Shown: piece after piece, positions 28,282 through 38,595 of the stretch
Layout: each line of letters opens with the position of its first letter
How positions within the stretch are numbered: the first letter of the stretch is position 1
Assembly (NCBI GenBank): GCA_014804245.1
Contig: JAAVAE010000015.1
Location: 38,843 to 102,842 of the forward strand
Direction of reading: 5' to 3'
DNA from: Lachnospiraceae bacterium
Lineage (GTDB): Bacteria > Bacillota > Clostridia > Lachnospirales > Lachnospiraceae
Length of the DNA stretch: 64,000 nucleotides
Translations under genes and position numbers: made by a program
Notes under the pieces: generated by a model
The model's database searches: none
Told to the model about the DNA's origin: nothing
The model's input: only the letters and a program-made list of their open reading frames with translations

Positions 28282-31082
28282 GAATTTTCCTCAAAGCTTT
28301 CCTTAAATGCATTCATTTCTTTTCTAGTTTCACTGGAAAGCATGTCCTTTAGCGAATTTTTCCTCCCCGGATGTGCATTCTTAAAGTCCTCAAGTATCTG
28401 ACTGGAAGCGCGTTCCATTTCTTCTTTCAATTCTCTTGAGGAAATAAGCCTGCACCCCTGCCCTGTGATGATGATCTGCTCAAGACCGTCTGAGGTAGCA
28501 ACCGTCACATCATATTTTCTGCCGTTTTCATGGGCAAATTTTTCGATATACTGGTCGGCAGTCTCCGCTTCTTTCGTATATACCACATGGATATTGTGAT
28601 AATCCAGAACTTCCGTGGGATGTCCCGCTAAGCGATAAGCATCGAATACCGCAATCAGACTGCATTTCCTGACTGCCTGATAATTACACAATAAATCAAG
28701 AAGCTTTCCCCTTGCTCCATCTAAATTCTGCTCAGCCACCCCCCGCAGTTCCTCCCATGCAAATATTACATTGTATCCATCTACCAGCAGATATTCTTCC
28801 TTCTTCTGCACAGGCTGATAAGTCCTTATCTGGGGCTGTCTCTCTGTTAAATCACTCTTTCCTCTGGTTCTTTTCCATCCGGTTCTTATTCCTGCCTTGT
28901 TTTCCTTTCGATTGGCATGGGAAGTGCGGCTCAATATCTCGTTGATTTCATCCTGCCCGATCCACTTTTCTTCCTCACCGCCTTCATGCGTCCTCCCGAA
29001 TCGTTCCCTGCCGCTCACACCGGATTTTTCTTCGCCCAGATATCTTTCCCAATATTGCTCTTCCTTCATGGAATCCTTTTTCTCAGGTAGGCAGCTCTCT
29101 AAGTGCATATAGGCAGGAACCTGATCCCATTCCACAATAAACCCGGCTCCATGGGCGCAAAAGACCGAGGCGGATGGATTGTCCATATCATGCAACGGAT
29201 CATACCCTGCTTTTTCCAGTACCTCCTCCGTATTGTGGCAGGGGTAGTAACCTTTCATAGTGCAATATAACTGCCCTTCTCCCTTCGTGTAGGCAAGCAC
29301 CTCCTGCTGATATTCCCGTAAAAGCGCCATAGGCGCCATTCCTTTAAGAACAGTCGTTCCCTCTGCGCTGTGATGTAGGGTGAATGTGCCATGCATCTTA
29401 TCTAAATCCGTCATAGCCCGTCCCACCATGTGATCCGGCACTTCCAAAGAGAAGTCGTAATATGGCTCAAGCAGTACGCTTTCCGCCTGCATCAGCCCCT
29501 GCCGCAGCGCCCTGTAAGTGGCCTGTCTGAAATCTCCGCCCTCGGTATGCTTTTGATGAGCGCGCCCTGATTTCAGTGTAATTTTCATATCTGTGATGGG
29601 CGCTCCTACCAGCACACCCAGATGTTCTTTTTCTTCCAGATGGGTCAGCACCAATCTCTGCCAGTTCAGATCCAGAATATCCTCTCTGCAGTCCGCCTCA
29701 ATTACAAGACCGCTGCCCGCTTCCCCCGGTTCTAAGAGAAGATGCACTTCCGCATAGTGGCGGAGAGGCTCAAAATGCCCCACCCCTTCTACCGTATCTG
29801 CAATGGTTTCTTTATAAACAATGCTCCCTGCCCCGAACTCCACATTGATGCCAAACCTCTCTTTAATCAGATTTTGATAGATTTCTATCTGAACCTGTCC
29901 CATAATCTGAACCTTGATTTCCTGGCTCTTTTCATCCCAGACAATATGAAGCTGCGGTTCCTCCTCCTCAAGCTGTCTCAATTTGGGAAGCACCTGCGGA
30001 GCATCATAACCTTCCGGCAAAAGAATGCTGTAGCAAAGAACCGGCGAAAGTTCCGGATAAATGATTTCCTTCGTCATTCCCAGCCCCTGCCCTGCAAAGG
30101 TTTCTGTCAGCCCCGTGACAGCACAGATCATGCCGGCAGCAGCTTCGCTCACAGCTTCAAATTTTTCTCCTGAATAAACCCTGATTTGGTTTACCTTTTC
30201 TTCCCACTCTCCTTCTTTTCCGGATCTTCCCGTAAACAGCCTGCTTCCGGTGAGCGTCTCTCTCACCTTAAGGCATCCTCCGGTAATCTTCATATGAGTG
30301 AGACGGTTCCCCTGGGCATCCCGGGTGATCTTAAAGACTCTGGCGCCAAACTTTGCCGGATATTCCTTTTCCGGGAGATATTCCTCCAGCCCGTCCAGCA
30401 TCTCTTCCACCCCTAAAAGCTTAAGGGCGGAGCCAAAAAAGCAGGGGAAGAGTTTCCTTTCCCCTATCAGCTTTTGTATATGCCCTTTCTCTATCCTGCC
30501 TTTTTCCAGAAACTCGTTCAAGGCATCTTCCTCGCAAACCGCGATATTCTCGTAAAAACCTTCTGTTTCCGGCTCCGAAAAATCAACACAGGACTCGCAC
30601 AACTGCTCCTTGATTTGATGCAGAATCAACGCTTTATCCGTGCCCTGCTGATCCATCTTATTGATAAAAAGAAAAACCGGCACTCCATAGCGTTTCAGCA
30701 GCCTCCATAAGGTAAGCGTATGCCCCTGCACACCGTCGCTTCCGCTAATCACAAGGATTGCAGCATCCAGAACCTGCAGCGTGCGCTCCATCTCTGCCGA
30801 AAAATCTACGTGCCCCGGTGTATCCAACAGAATAATCTCTAACTGCCCTCTTTTCAGAATCGCCTGCTTGGAAAAAATTGTAATTCCTCTCTCCCTTTCC
30901 AGTCCGTAGGAATCCAGAAAAGCATCCTTCTTATCCACCCTACCCAACTTGCGGATGCTGCCGCCCACATAAAGCATTGCCTCTGATAAAGTTGTCTTTC
31001 CGGCATCCACATGGGCCAGCAGCGCGATGCTGACACGTTTTGATGGCTTTCCGGATAATTTATTTTCAGACGTATCTTCCAT
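28278..31082 (-). CDS. TetM/TetO-like translational GTPase fused to C-terminal NYN (YacP/Rae1-like) domain
   Basis: LLAHVDAGKTTLSEAMLYVGG, DTPGHVDF, INKMDQ; C-term EYLLVDGYNVIFAWEELRG...YDVTVATSDGLEQIIITGQGCRLISSREL; ATG 31082 has RBS agaagggg. Confidence 0.9.
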   Translation of the reverse strand: MEDTSENKLSGKPSKRVSIALLAHVDAGKTTLSEAMLYVGGSIRKLGRVDKKDAFLDSYGLERERGITIFSKQAILKRGQLEIILLDTPGHVDFSAEMERTLQVLDAAILVISGSDGVQGHTLTLWRLLKRYGVPVFLFINKMDQQGTDKALILHQIKEQLCESCVDFSEPETEGFYENIAVCEEDALNEFLEKGRIEKGHIQKLIGERKLFPCFFGSALKLLGVEEMLDGLEEYLPEKEYPAKFGARVFKITRDAQGNRLTHMKITGGCLKVRETLTGSRLFTGRSGKEGEWEEKVNQIRVYSGEKFEAVSEAAAGMICAVTGLTETFAGQGLGMTKEIIYPELSPVLCYSILLPEGYDAPQVLPKLRQLEEEEPQLHIVWDEKSQEIKVQIMGQVQIEIYQNLIKERFGINVEFGAGSIVYKETIADTVEGVGHFEPLRHYAEVHLLLEPGEAGSGLVIEADCREDILDLNWQRLVLTHLEEKEHLGVLVGAPITDMKITLKSGRAHQKHTEGGDFRQATYRALRQGLMQAESVLLEPYYDFSLEVPDHMVGRAMTDLDKMHGTFTLHHSAEGTTVLKGMAPMALLREYQQEVLAYTKGEGQLYCTMKGYYPCHNTEEVLEKAGYDPLHDMDNPSASVFCAHGAGFIVEWDQVPAYMHLESCLPEKKDSMKEEQYWERYLGEEKSGVSGRERFGRTHEGGEEEKWIGQDEINEILSRTSHANRKENKAGIRTGWKRTRGKSDLTERQPQIRTYQPVQKKEEYLLVDGYNVIFAWEELRGVAEQNLDGARGKLLDLLCNYQAVRKCSLIAVFDAYRLAGHPTEVLDYHNIHVVYTKEAETADQYIEKFAHENGRKYDVTVATSDGLEQIIITGQGCRLISSRELKEEMERASSQILEDFKNAHPGRKNSLKDMLSSETRKEMNAFKESFEENS

Positions 31083-31104
31083 AGAAAATATCCCCTTCTG
31101 TCGT

Positions 31105-31977
31105 CTATAATTCCGCGGCTCTTCTTGCAAGCTCAAGACATCCCATTATCCCCTGATTATCCTTAAGGCTTGCCGGAACAATATAATTTTCCATATGCTC
31201 CAGTTCTTTTGTTTTAATATATCCGTTCAATATCTCTTTTACATAATTTCTGATGATAGGAAATAGCTGTTCCTGATGCATGACTCCGCCCCCTAAGATA
31301 ATCATCTCAGGGGAGAGTGTTAGAATATATCCGCTGAGCGCCTGGGCAATATAGTAACCTTCCAGATCCCAGACCTCTTCTCTTTCCTTTAATGCTGCCG
31401 CCCTTTGTCCCCACCTTTCCTCTATGGCGGGTCCCGCCGCAAGTCCCTCCAGGCAATTCTTATGATAAGGACATTTTCCCCGGTATTGATCATCGGAACG
31501 CTTTTGAATCAACACATGTCCCGCTTCAGGATGGAGCATCCCGTGAAGCAATTTCCCTTCAATGAATACACCTGCCCCTACACCGGTTCCTATGGTAACA
31601 TAAACGACACAGTTTTTACCTTTAGCCTGTCCAAATGTAACTTCTCCGAGGACAGATCCATTTACATCTGTATCAAATCCCACAGGACAGGCAAGCGCCT
31701 CCTCAAATACCCCCACAATATTATAATTCCTCCATGCCAGCTTGGGGGTACTGGTAATGTACCCATAAGTATCAGAATTCCTTTCGGGGTCAATAGGACC
31801 AAAACACCCAATTCCCAATGCATCTATTTGGGTTTTCTTGAAATACTCGATCATTTGAGGTATTGTTTCCTGTGGAGTTACGGTAGGTATTGATATCTGC
31901 TCAAAAATCTTTCCTGTTTCATCCCCAACAGCACATACCATCTTTGTGCCGCCTGCCTCTAATGCGCCCAGCCTCAT
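31105..31977 (-). CDS. ROK family sugar kinase (fructokinase-like)
   Basis: MRLGALEAGGTKMVCAVGDE, YVTIGTGVGAGVFIEGKLLHG, CPYHKNCLEGLAAGPAI. Confidence 0.92.
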   Translation of the reverse strand: MRLGALEAGGTKMVCAVGDETGKIFEQISIPTVTPQETIPQMIEYFKKTQIDALGIGCFGPIDPERNSDTYGYITSTPKLAWRNYNIVGVFEEALACPVGFDTDVNGSVLGEVTFGQAKGKNCVVYVTIGTGVGAGVFIEGKLLHGMLHPEAGHVLIQKRSDDQYRGKCPYHKNCLEGLAAGPAIEERWGQRAAALKEREEVWDLEGYYIAQALSGYILTLSPEMIILGGGVMHQEQLFPIIRNYVKEILNGYIKTKELEHMENYIVPASLKDNQGIMGCLELARRAAEL

Positions 31978-32000
31978 ACCTTTTCTCCTCCTAAATTTAT

Positions 32001-32576
32001 TTAGCGGTTCCGAAGTAAATCCACATCAAGTTCTACAATTCCGGCATTGCCGGTTTTATAGTTCTTTGCCATATCTTCAAAAGGTGTATCATAAATATAT
32101 GACAGCAAAGTCATGATCACGGCACTGTGCGTCACCATCAGTACATTTCCTTTTTCCTTCTGCGTAATCTCACGAATTGCCGGAAGAAGCCTGTCAAGGA
32201 GCTGCTGATAGGATTCTCCCAAAGGAGGCTCCTGATAACGGCGGTTGTCACGCCATAACTGATATTCATCCCAAAACAATTCCTTTACCTGCTTCCATGT
32301 ATAACCTTCCCATTTTCCGAGGCAGATTTCCTCAAGCCCCGGTTGTACCTTGGGTTCTATCTTTAGTGCAGCGCCAATGATTCTGGCGGTTTCCAGTGCT
32401 CTGCGCTTGGAACTGGTGTAAATACTATCCACCTGATAATCTCCGCCCGCAATTCTGGCAGCAAACTCTTCCGCCTGTTGTCTGCCTCTTTCATTTAATG
32501 CGATATCCGTCTGTCCCTGGATTTTGCTTTCAATGTTCCAATCGGTCTCGCCATGCCTTACTAGATAAAGCTTCAT
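32001..32576 (-). CDS. Histidine phosphatase family protein
   Basis: MKLYLVRHGETDWNIESKIQGQTDIALNERG. Confidence 0.93.
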   Translation of the reverse strand: MKLYLVRHGETDWNIESKIQGQTDIALNERGRQQAEEFAARIAGGDYQVDSIYTSSKRRALETARIIGAALKIEPKVQPGLEEICLGKWEGYTWKQVKELFWDEYQLWRDNRRYQEPPLGESYQQLLDRLLPAIREITQKEKGNVLMVTHSAVIMTLLSYIYDTPFEDMAKNYKTGNAGIVELDVDLLRNR

Positions 32577-32730
32577 TTTACACCTATGCCTTTCGTAACA
32601 TTTGCACAATACGCTGCCTCTTATTCTTGCGCATATCAACCAAACTTTCTCATATTCTCGTCTTCCGCTGACATTTTTCTCAAAAAATTGGTATAATAGA
32701 TAATATAGTTTATTTTGAAGGAGGTACGAA

Positions 32731-33246
32731 ATGTTTCAAAAAGGAGAATATGTAATCTATGGTAACAATGGAATATGCCTCATACAAGATATTACTACTC
32801 TGAATATTCCGGGTGTTGATAAAGACAGGCAATATTATCTGCTAAAACCGGTATATGCATCCGGCAGTACCGTATATACCCCTGTAGATACAGCAGAAAC
32901 TTCTCTTCGGCATGCCCTGTCAAAAGATGAAGCGGATAGTCTGATCCGGTCAATTCCCGATATTCCTCTGATTCCGCTGACCGATGAAAAAACATTGGAA
33001 AAGACCTATAAAGAATACATGCGTTCCAATAGCTGCAAAGCATGGGTCCAGCTGATCAAAACAATTTACCTGCGGAAAGAACGCCGGATTATGAAAGGTT
33101 ATAAGGTGACTGCACTGGACAACCGTTACTTTAATCTTGCAGAAACCTCTCTCTACGGGGAACTGTCCATTGCACTTGGCAAACCGCGGGATGAAGTCAA
33201 ATCCTATATCTCCAGCTGTATTGATGAAGGGCACTTGGAAGATTGA
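32731..33246 (+). CDS. CarD family transcriptional regulator
   Basis: MFQKGEYVIYGNNGICLIQDI...YYLLKPVYASGSTVYTPVD. Confidence 0.9.
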   Translation: MFQKGEYVIYGNNGICLIQDITTLNIPGVDKDRQYYLLKPVYASGSTVYTPVDTAETSLRHALSKDEADSLIRSIPDIPLIPLTDEKTLEKTYKEYMRSNSCKAWVQLIKTIYLRKERRIMKGYKVTALDNRYFNLAETSLYGELSIALGKPRDEVKSYISSCIDEGHLED

Positions 33247-33364
33247 TTACCAGCTTCGTATGAAAATAGTTTACTACAGATTTCTGACAAGTTCAATTGT
33301 GGGGGGAAAGCATTTTGATGGAAATCTTTCTGATGGTTGCTTTCCAAAGAGCAGATAATAGTCC

Positions 33365-33500
33365 GCACAGGGCAGGTAAATATACCAACGTCGTCGCGCT
33401 CCCGCTCCATAAAAACGTAGCAGTGCTAAGCTCAAAAGAACTTCGCTAAGCACTGACGTTTTTATAGGGACTCCTTATGGTATATTTACCTGTCCTGTGC
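33365..33500. repeat. Inverted-repeat hairpin element (about 136 bp)
   Basis: GCACAGGGCAGGTAAATATACC ... GGTATATTTACCTGTCCTGTGC outer stem; inner ATAAAAACGT-GCAGTGCTAAG / CTTAGCACTGACGTTTTTAT. Confidence 0.85.
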
Positions 33501-33555
33501 TACGTTATCGGTTAGCCTGCAAAATAGCAAATGTTCAGTTTCTTTCACAGAATAT

Positions 33556-33864
33556 TCAGGACTCTGGCTTTTTATAGCCGATTTCAATTTTGGGATTTCT
33601 CTTTGCAAGTTCTTCCAAAGCGCGCTTTACTACTTTCTGGGATGAAGCATCTATCTTAAGCAGTTCGCCTGCTTTTGTTTTTACTACAAGAAAATGCATG
33701 TCGAAGTTGCCGACGCTGCAACAAAGTCTTCCCCTTACCTCCTCTATTCTCATATACGCATGGGTTATTTCTTCGTATGGCAGGGCATACCACTTAAAAC
33801 CTCTTTTATACTCTAATTCCTGCTCCTGCATCCTTATTTTTCTGTCCTCAAAAATCATTTTCAT
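33556..33864 (-). CDS. Hypothetical protein (102 aa)
   Basis: ORF with consistent codon use, overlapping next gene start. Confidence 0.7.
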   Translation of the reverse strand: MKMIFEDRKIRMQEQELEYKRGFKWYALPYEEITHAYMRIEEVRGRLCCSVGNFDMHFLVVKTKAGELLKIDASSQKVVKRALEELAKRNPKIEIGYKKPES

Positions 33865-34450
33865 TTATTCTCCTTAATATTCTGCAAGGATTGCCTGCTG
33901 CCACGCAATTCTCTGGTATATCTTTTGTCACCACGCTTCCCGCTCCTATCACGCTTCCCCTTCCAATCGTAACTCCCGGCAGGATAATGACTCCGCCGCC
34001 AATCCAGCATCCATCTCCTATGGTGACCGGAAGCGCATAGGTACGGCAGAAATATTCTCCGCTTTCCGATGTCCATTCCGGCGTCAGGCGGTCTCTTAAT
34101 TCTACCGGATGCGTGGCAGTATAAATCTGTACATTGGAAGAAATAAGTACATTGCTTCCCACCGTAATCTTGTTGCAATCTACAAAAGTGCAGTTCATAT
34201 TGATGGACACATTATCGCCAAGGGAAATATTCCTGCCATAGTCGCAGATAAAGGGATTTCCTACCGACACGTTTGTTCCTATGGACTCAAACAACTGTGC
34301 AAGAACTTCTCTTCTTTTTTCTTTTTCCTCATAGGGCAACGAATTATATTCCTTCATCAGATTCCTTGCTCTGGTCTTAAATTCCAGAAATACAGGGTCA
34401 TGACAGTCATACCACTCTCCTGCCAGACACTTTTCAAGTTCACTTTTCAT
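33848..34450 (-). CDS. Sugar O-acetyltransferase (maltose/galactoside acetyltransferase-like)
   Basis: Left-handed beta-helix hexapeptides; IGDGCWIGGGVIILPGVTIGRGSVIGAGSVVTKDIPENCVAAGNP. Confidence 0.93.
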   Translation of the reverse strand: MKSELEKCLAGEWYDCHDPVFLEFKTRARNLMKEYNSLPYEEKEKRREVLAQLFESIGTNVSVGNPFICDYGRNISLGDNVSINMNCTFVDCNKITVGSNVLISSNVQIYTATHPVELRDRLTPEWTSESGEYFCRTYALPVTIGDGCWIGGGVIILPGVTIGRGSVIGAGSVVTKDIPENCVAAGNPCRILRRINENDF

Positions 34451-34505
34451 ATAGACATTCCTCCATATAGAAAAATTTGCTCATTAGATTGAAAGTAAAA
34501 TATTT

Positions 34506-35360
34506 TTAGGAGATAGATTCAATGAATTTTTCGATAAGTGAGTTTACGAATTCAGGCTGATCGGTATTGGAATTATGACCTGCTTTCTCTATCCATTCAA
34601 TCGGAATACCCGTAGTTTTATGCCATGCTTTGTTGTATCGCTTTGTGGAACCGGCCCGGTCGCATTTGCCGCATATCAGAAGAGCCGGACATTCAACTAT
34701 GTAAGACAAATCTGCTTCTATCGCCTGCGCCAATATTCGATATCCATGACCTGCTAATTTAGCATAATGTTCTTGGTCATATGTCATCATGATATCGTGC
34801 ATCAGCTTCCTGCCATATTCCGAAACTGCGCATCCATTTGCCCCTGATTTCAAAAGAGATTTCCATGGATAGTGACGGTACACAGGCTCCGTTCTTTTAA
34901 GCAGCCATATTTCCATCCCGGTTACATACCGCCTTTGAAGCGGTGCGGAGTCAATAGAAATAAATCCTCCAAGCTTCCCCGGGAACCGTTCCATAAAAGC
35001 CTGCCCCACATATCCTCCCATGGACTGTCCTATGATAATCGGTTTATCTATTTCTTCCTTTTCCAAAATCTCGCCAAGCCAACCTGCCTTGTCCATTAAG
35101 GAAAACTTTAACTCAAACGGACAGGAAGAAGCATGCCCCGGTGCATCCCAGACAAGAATCTTGTATTTACTTGCAAAATACTCTATCTGTTTGTCAAACA
35201 ACCTGTGATCAGCGGTCAATCCGGGCAAAAATACAAGCGTGTAATCACTGCTTAATTTTTCACTGCCTGACTGTTCACCGTTTGCCCAATAATGAATGTT
35301 TCCGTAAGGTGTAGCGTGCACTTTTTCTAACAAATTTATGCCCTCCCTAGTCAAATCCAT
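34506..35360 (-). CDS. Alpha/beta hydrolase
   Basis: LVFLPGLTADHRLFDKQ, IIGQSMGGYVGQ nucleophile elbow. Confidence 0.9.
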   Translation of the reverse strand: MDLTREGINLLEKVHATPYGNIHYWANGEQSGSEKLSSDYTLVFLPGLTADHRLFDKQIEYFASKYKILVWDAPGHASSCPFELKFSLMDKAGWLGEILEKEEIDKPIIIGQSMGGYVGQAFMERFPGKLGGFISIDSAPLQRRYVTGMEIWLLKRTEPVYRHYPWKSLLKSGANGCAVSEYGRKLMHDIMMTYDQEHYAKLAGHGYRILAQAIEADLSYIVECPALLICGKCDRAGSTKRYNKAWHKTTGIPIEWIEKAGHNSNTDQPEFVNSLIEKFIESIS

Positions 35361-35426
35361 GGCTCATTTTCTACTTTCTATTATATAAAAGCATACTGCT
35401 TTTCCGCTGGATATCATCCTTTATAC

Positions 35427-35903
35427 TTATATCTGATAAACAGATGCGTTCACCTTTACTTTCCAAAAAGCATTCATGAGCAGCGGTACCCTTGTCGTTC
35501 TCGTTTCCAACGCCCCCGGCGCAAAACACTTCATTCTCTCCACATACAGCAGACATGAATTCCCCTGCTCTTCAAAAGATAAATGATAGTCCTCCCCCGA
35601 AAACTCTACATTATGAAACTCTTGCTCTGGACCTGCAAACTTTATTACCATGGAGTCCCTGTCGAACACATAGCATAACCTGTCTCCTGCATTTTTATGG
35701 CTTAAAATTTCTGTAATCTGCTCTTTTGTGTGCGGTACGAAGTAAACATACGCCTTATGTATGCCATCCTGTGCATATATCACATACTTGTTCTTCTCCC
35801 TTAAATATCTTATCCGCTTCCTCATGGACATCCCAAACACAAGAATCAATAAAAAATAGAAAATCACATTAGCAGCAAAATTGTCCATGCCTTTACTCTC
35901 CAT
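35427..35903 (-). CDS. Hypothetical membrane-anchored protein
   Basis: 158-aa ORF with N-terminal TM. Confidence 0.65.
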   Translation of the reverse strand: MESKGMDNFAANVIFYFLLILVFGMSMRKRIRYLREKNKYVIYAQDGIHKAYVYFVPHTKEQITEILSHKNAGDRLCYVFDRDSMVIKFAGPEQEFHNVEFSGEDYHLSFEEQGNSCLLYVERMKCFAPGALETRTTRVPLLMNAFWKVKVNASVYQI

Positions 35904-36062
35904 AATATAATGGTTGTTGAATGCTTTGTCGTTTATAAAGCTTTTACAAGCCTTTCCACGACAAAAGCGGAATTAATGACACTCATTTTTCTTTCATATG
36001 TTCTGATTCATATTATACAAAAGAATGCTCATTTTTACCACCGAATAATATGCAACTCTTCC

Positions 36063-36614
36063 TTATTCGGGCTGCGAAGAAATCCCCTCCCCCATATTAG
36101 GATGCGTAGCACAATATGCCGCATCTATCACAAAAACAAGTAGAAAGACCAGGCACAGCGCCGTCCTCCACTTCTTCGGTATCCTCCGGTACATTTTTTC
36201 ATAGAAGGGCAAAAACAGGCACACCAGCGCGGTTCCTCCAAGTCCAAAGGTCACCGTCCCGAGCAGGCAGATTCTTCCGCTGATATTTAAAAAATGCCCG
36301 CTGTAATCCCACCATCTTACTCCAAAACGTCTTTCCAGAAAAAAGCTGGTCAGGTACTCCAGAACCGAGCAGAGTAATGCAGATAAGAAGAACGCCCTCA
36401 CCGGCTTTTTCCTAAATGAGCGGAATAAAAAGCAAAGCAAAAGTCCCCCTACACCATAAATGGGCAGATAGGGACCTCTGTATACACCTCTGTTTATAAA
36501 AGCATGTTCCGTAAACATGTATAAAATAACTTCCCAAAGCCATCCGGCAAAGGCAAGGATAAAAAACAGCAACACATAATAATCAAATTCATGGGGCATT
36601 TTTTTCTTTTTCAT
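36063..36614 (-). CDS. Putative ABC-transporter type IV / PF06541-like membrane protein
   Basis: FAGWLWEVILYMFTEHAFINRGVYRGPYLPIYGVGGLLL. Confidence 0.85.
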   Translation of the reverse strand: MKKKKMPHEFDYYVLLFFILAFAGWLWEVILYMFTEHAFINRGVYRGPYLPIYGVGGLLLCFLFRSFRKKPVRAFFLSALLCSVLEYLTSFFLERRFGVRWWDYSGHFLNISGRICLLGTVTFGLGGTALVCLFLPFYEKMYRRIPKKWRTALCLVFLLVFVIDAAYCATHPNMGEGISSQPE

Positions 36615-36675
36615 ATTACTTAGAATGCCCTGACTGTCTCATTTTCTATACCCATTTTCGTAAAAATGCAGACAT

Positions 36676-37998
36676 CTAACTGCGAATCAGGCTCTTTTCC
36701 TTCCACCTGCCGCTTAGCCAGCGCAGGAACATGCATACTGCCCTGACACATTCGTCCATTGCCAGACCAATATAAGCGCCTACCACCATCATTCCCAAAT
36801 GTATTCCAAAAAACCATGTGCCTCCTACTGCACACAGATACATGAATACTGCTCCAATTACCGTTGTAAATATAGCGTCTCCGCTGGTTTTTAGAGCATG
36901 ACCAAAGACTAAATTTGTTGTCCGGCCAATTTCAAGGAAAATATCCACTGCCAGCAGTTTGCGGACCAGCGTAATCATAACAGGGTCATCTGTGAAAATA
37001 CGCATCAGCAAACCTGAGGTGAGAGCAAATGAACTTTCCAGAACGATTGCCACTATGATTCCAATTAATGCCGCCTTCTTTGTTCCTTTATCACATTCTT
37101 CATATTCTCCGGCGCCAATCCTCCACCCTGTCAGAATCGCATTTGCCTGGGCAAGGGCTGCGCCGGCACAATAGGCAAAATTGGATATCTGTGTAGCATA
37201 AGAGCGCGCTGTCACGTTGATACCATCTGCATCCATCTGATTTAAGAAACGGATAATCAACATCATTGCAAAATTATATAGTCCCGTTTCCATCGCAGAG
37301 GGTAAACCAATACTTACAATTTGTTTCAGCACTACTTTATTTGAAATACGCTCCGGATCCTTCCACGCATCCACCAGCCGGCGGGACACCACTACCACAA
37401 GCGCAAGGTTCAACATCCTCGAAATCACTGTGGCAATTGCCACTCCCATTACCCCCATATGAAACCCAAATAAGAAAATGGAGTTTAAAATTAAATTTAT
37501 AACATTTCCTGCCATTGTTGCCGCCAACGGCTCTTTGGTATGTCCAAAAGCTCTGAGATAGCTGGAAAAAATCGGAATCAAGGCATTTAAAATGCAACAT
37601 CCGCCGACAATCCTCAGATAGACGGCAGCATAGCCATGTAACTGCTTGGCCACTCCTACCAGCGCCAGCACCTTTCCTGCAAAACAGAATAAAACGATAG
37701 ATAAAACTGCACCAATTACCGCATTAAACATCAGTCCCAGCTGTCTTGCCTGATATGCTACCCCTTTTCGGTCTGCGCCTATGTATTGCGTCATGACGGC
37801 AATCATTCCGGAAGATATAATGGAAAACATAATGATAAAGATTCCAATATATGTATTTGCCGTTCCCACTGCACCCACCGCCTGATCTCCAACCGAAGAC
37901 AGCATCATGGTATCTACCATTCCTGCCAACATATGAAACAAAACTTCCAGACAGATTGGAATGAAAAGTTGCCTTAGCGTTTTTCTTTCGCCCTCCAT
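36676..37998 (-). CDS. MATE family efflux transporter
   Basis: LEVLFHMLAGMVDTMMLSSVGDQAVGAVGTANTYIGIF. Confidence 0.93.
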   Translation of the reverse strand: MEGERKTLRQLFIPICLEVLFHMLAGMVDTMMLSSVGDQAVGAVGTANTYIGIFIIMFSIISSGMIAVMTQYIGADRKGVAYQARQLGLMFNAVIGAVLSIVLFCFAGKVLALVGVAKQLHGYAAVYLRIVGGCCILNALIPIFSSYLRAFGHTKEPLAATMAGNVINLILNSIFLFGFHMGVMGVAIATVISRMLNLALVVVVSRRLVDAWKDPERISNKVVLKQIVSIGLPSAMETGLYNFAMMLIIRFLNQMDADGINVTARSYATQISNFAYCAGAALAQANAILTGWRIGAGEYEECDKGTKKAALIGIIVAIVLESSFALTSGLLMRIFTDDPVMITLVRKLLAVDIFLEIGRTTNLVFGHALKTSGDAIFTTVIGAVFMYLCAVGGTWFFGIHLGMMVVGAYIGLAMDECVRAVCMFLRWLSGRWKEKSLIRS

Positions 37999-38203
37999 GG
38001 ATCATATGCCTCCATAATTTTATCTATATTGGCATTATACTATTTTTTCTCTTCCAATTCTTATAAAATACGCTTATTTTGCTAGCACAAAACTATTATT
38101 GATATTGTATTAAAATTATGCTCCCAGCTGCTCATAGTAACAGCATTTGCGCATTTCGGCTTTGAACAGTAACTCCGAATTTCCTAATCTGCTGGTAAGT
38201 CTC

Positions 38204-38267
38204 TTGACAATCATATAGAGCAGTGCTATACTCACTACATCGCAGTTCGATATATCGCAGTATTGAG
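38204..38267 (+). promoter_or_regulatory. SigA-type promoter plus repeated/palindromic operator of PadR gene
   Basis: TTGACA-17 nt-TATACT; then ACATCGCAGTTCGATATATCGCAGTATTGA. Confidence 0.65.
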
Positions 38268-38279
38268 TGGGGTGACGCA

Positions 38280-38594
38280 ATGGATAGTCATATCAGAAAA
38301 GTATACGTCCCAATGACTGAAACAGGTTTCTACATTTTGCTGTGTCTGAGAGAAGAAGCACATGGATACAACATTGTCAAAAAAACAGAAAGTTTAACAC
38401 ATGGAGAAATAAAAATCAGTCCCGGAACATTATATGGAAGCTTGTCCAAAATGGAAAAGGACGGTCTTATTAAATTTATCAGGGAAGAAGAAAAACGTAA
38501 AATATATTGCATTACAGAACTCGGAACACAGGTGCTCGACCTGGAAATGAAGCGAATTGAACGGTTATACAAAAGTATGCAGGAGGCAAAATAA
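38280..38594 (+). CDS. PadR family transcriptional regulator
   Basis: MTETGFYILLCLREEAHGYNIVKKTE...ISPGTLYGSLSKMEKDGLI. Confidence 0.93.
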   Translation: MDSHIRKVYVPMTETGFYILLCLREEAHGYNIVKKTESLTHGEIKISPGTLYGSLSKMEKDGLIKFIREEEKRKIYCITELGTQVLDLEMKRIERLYKSMQEAK

Positions 38595-38595
38595 T

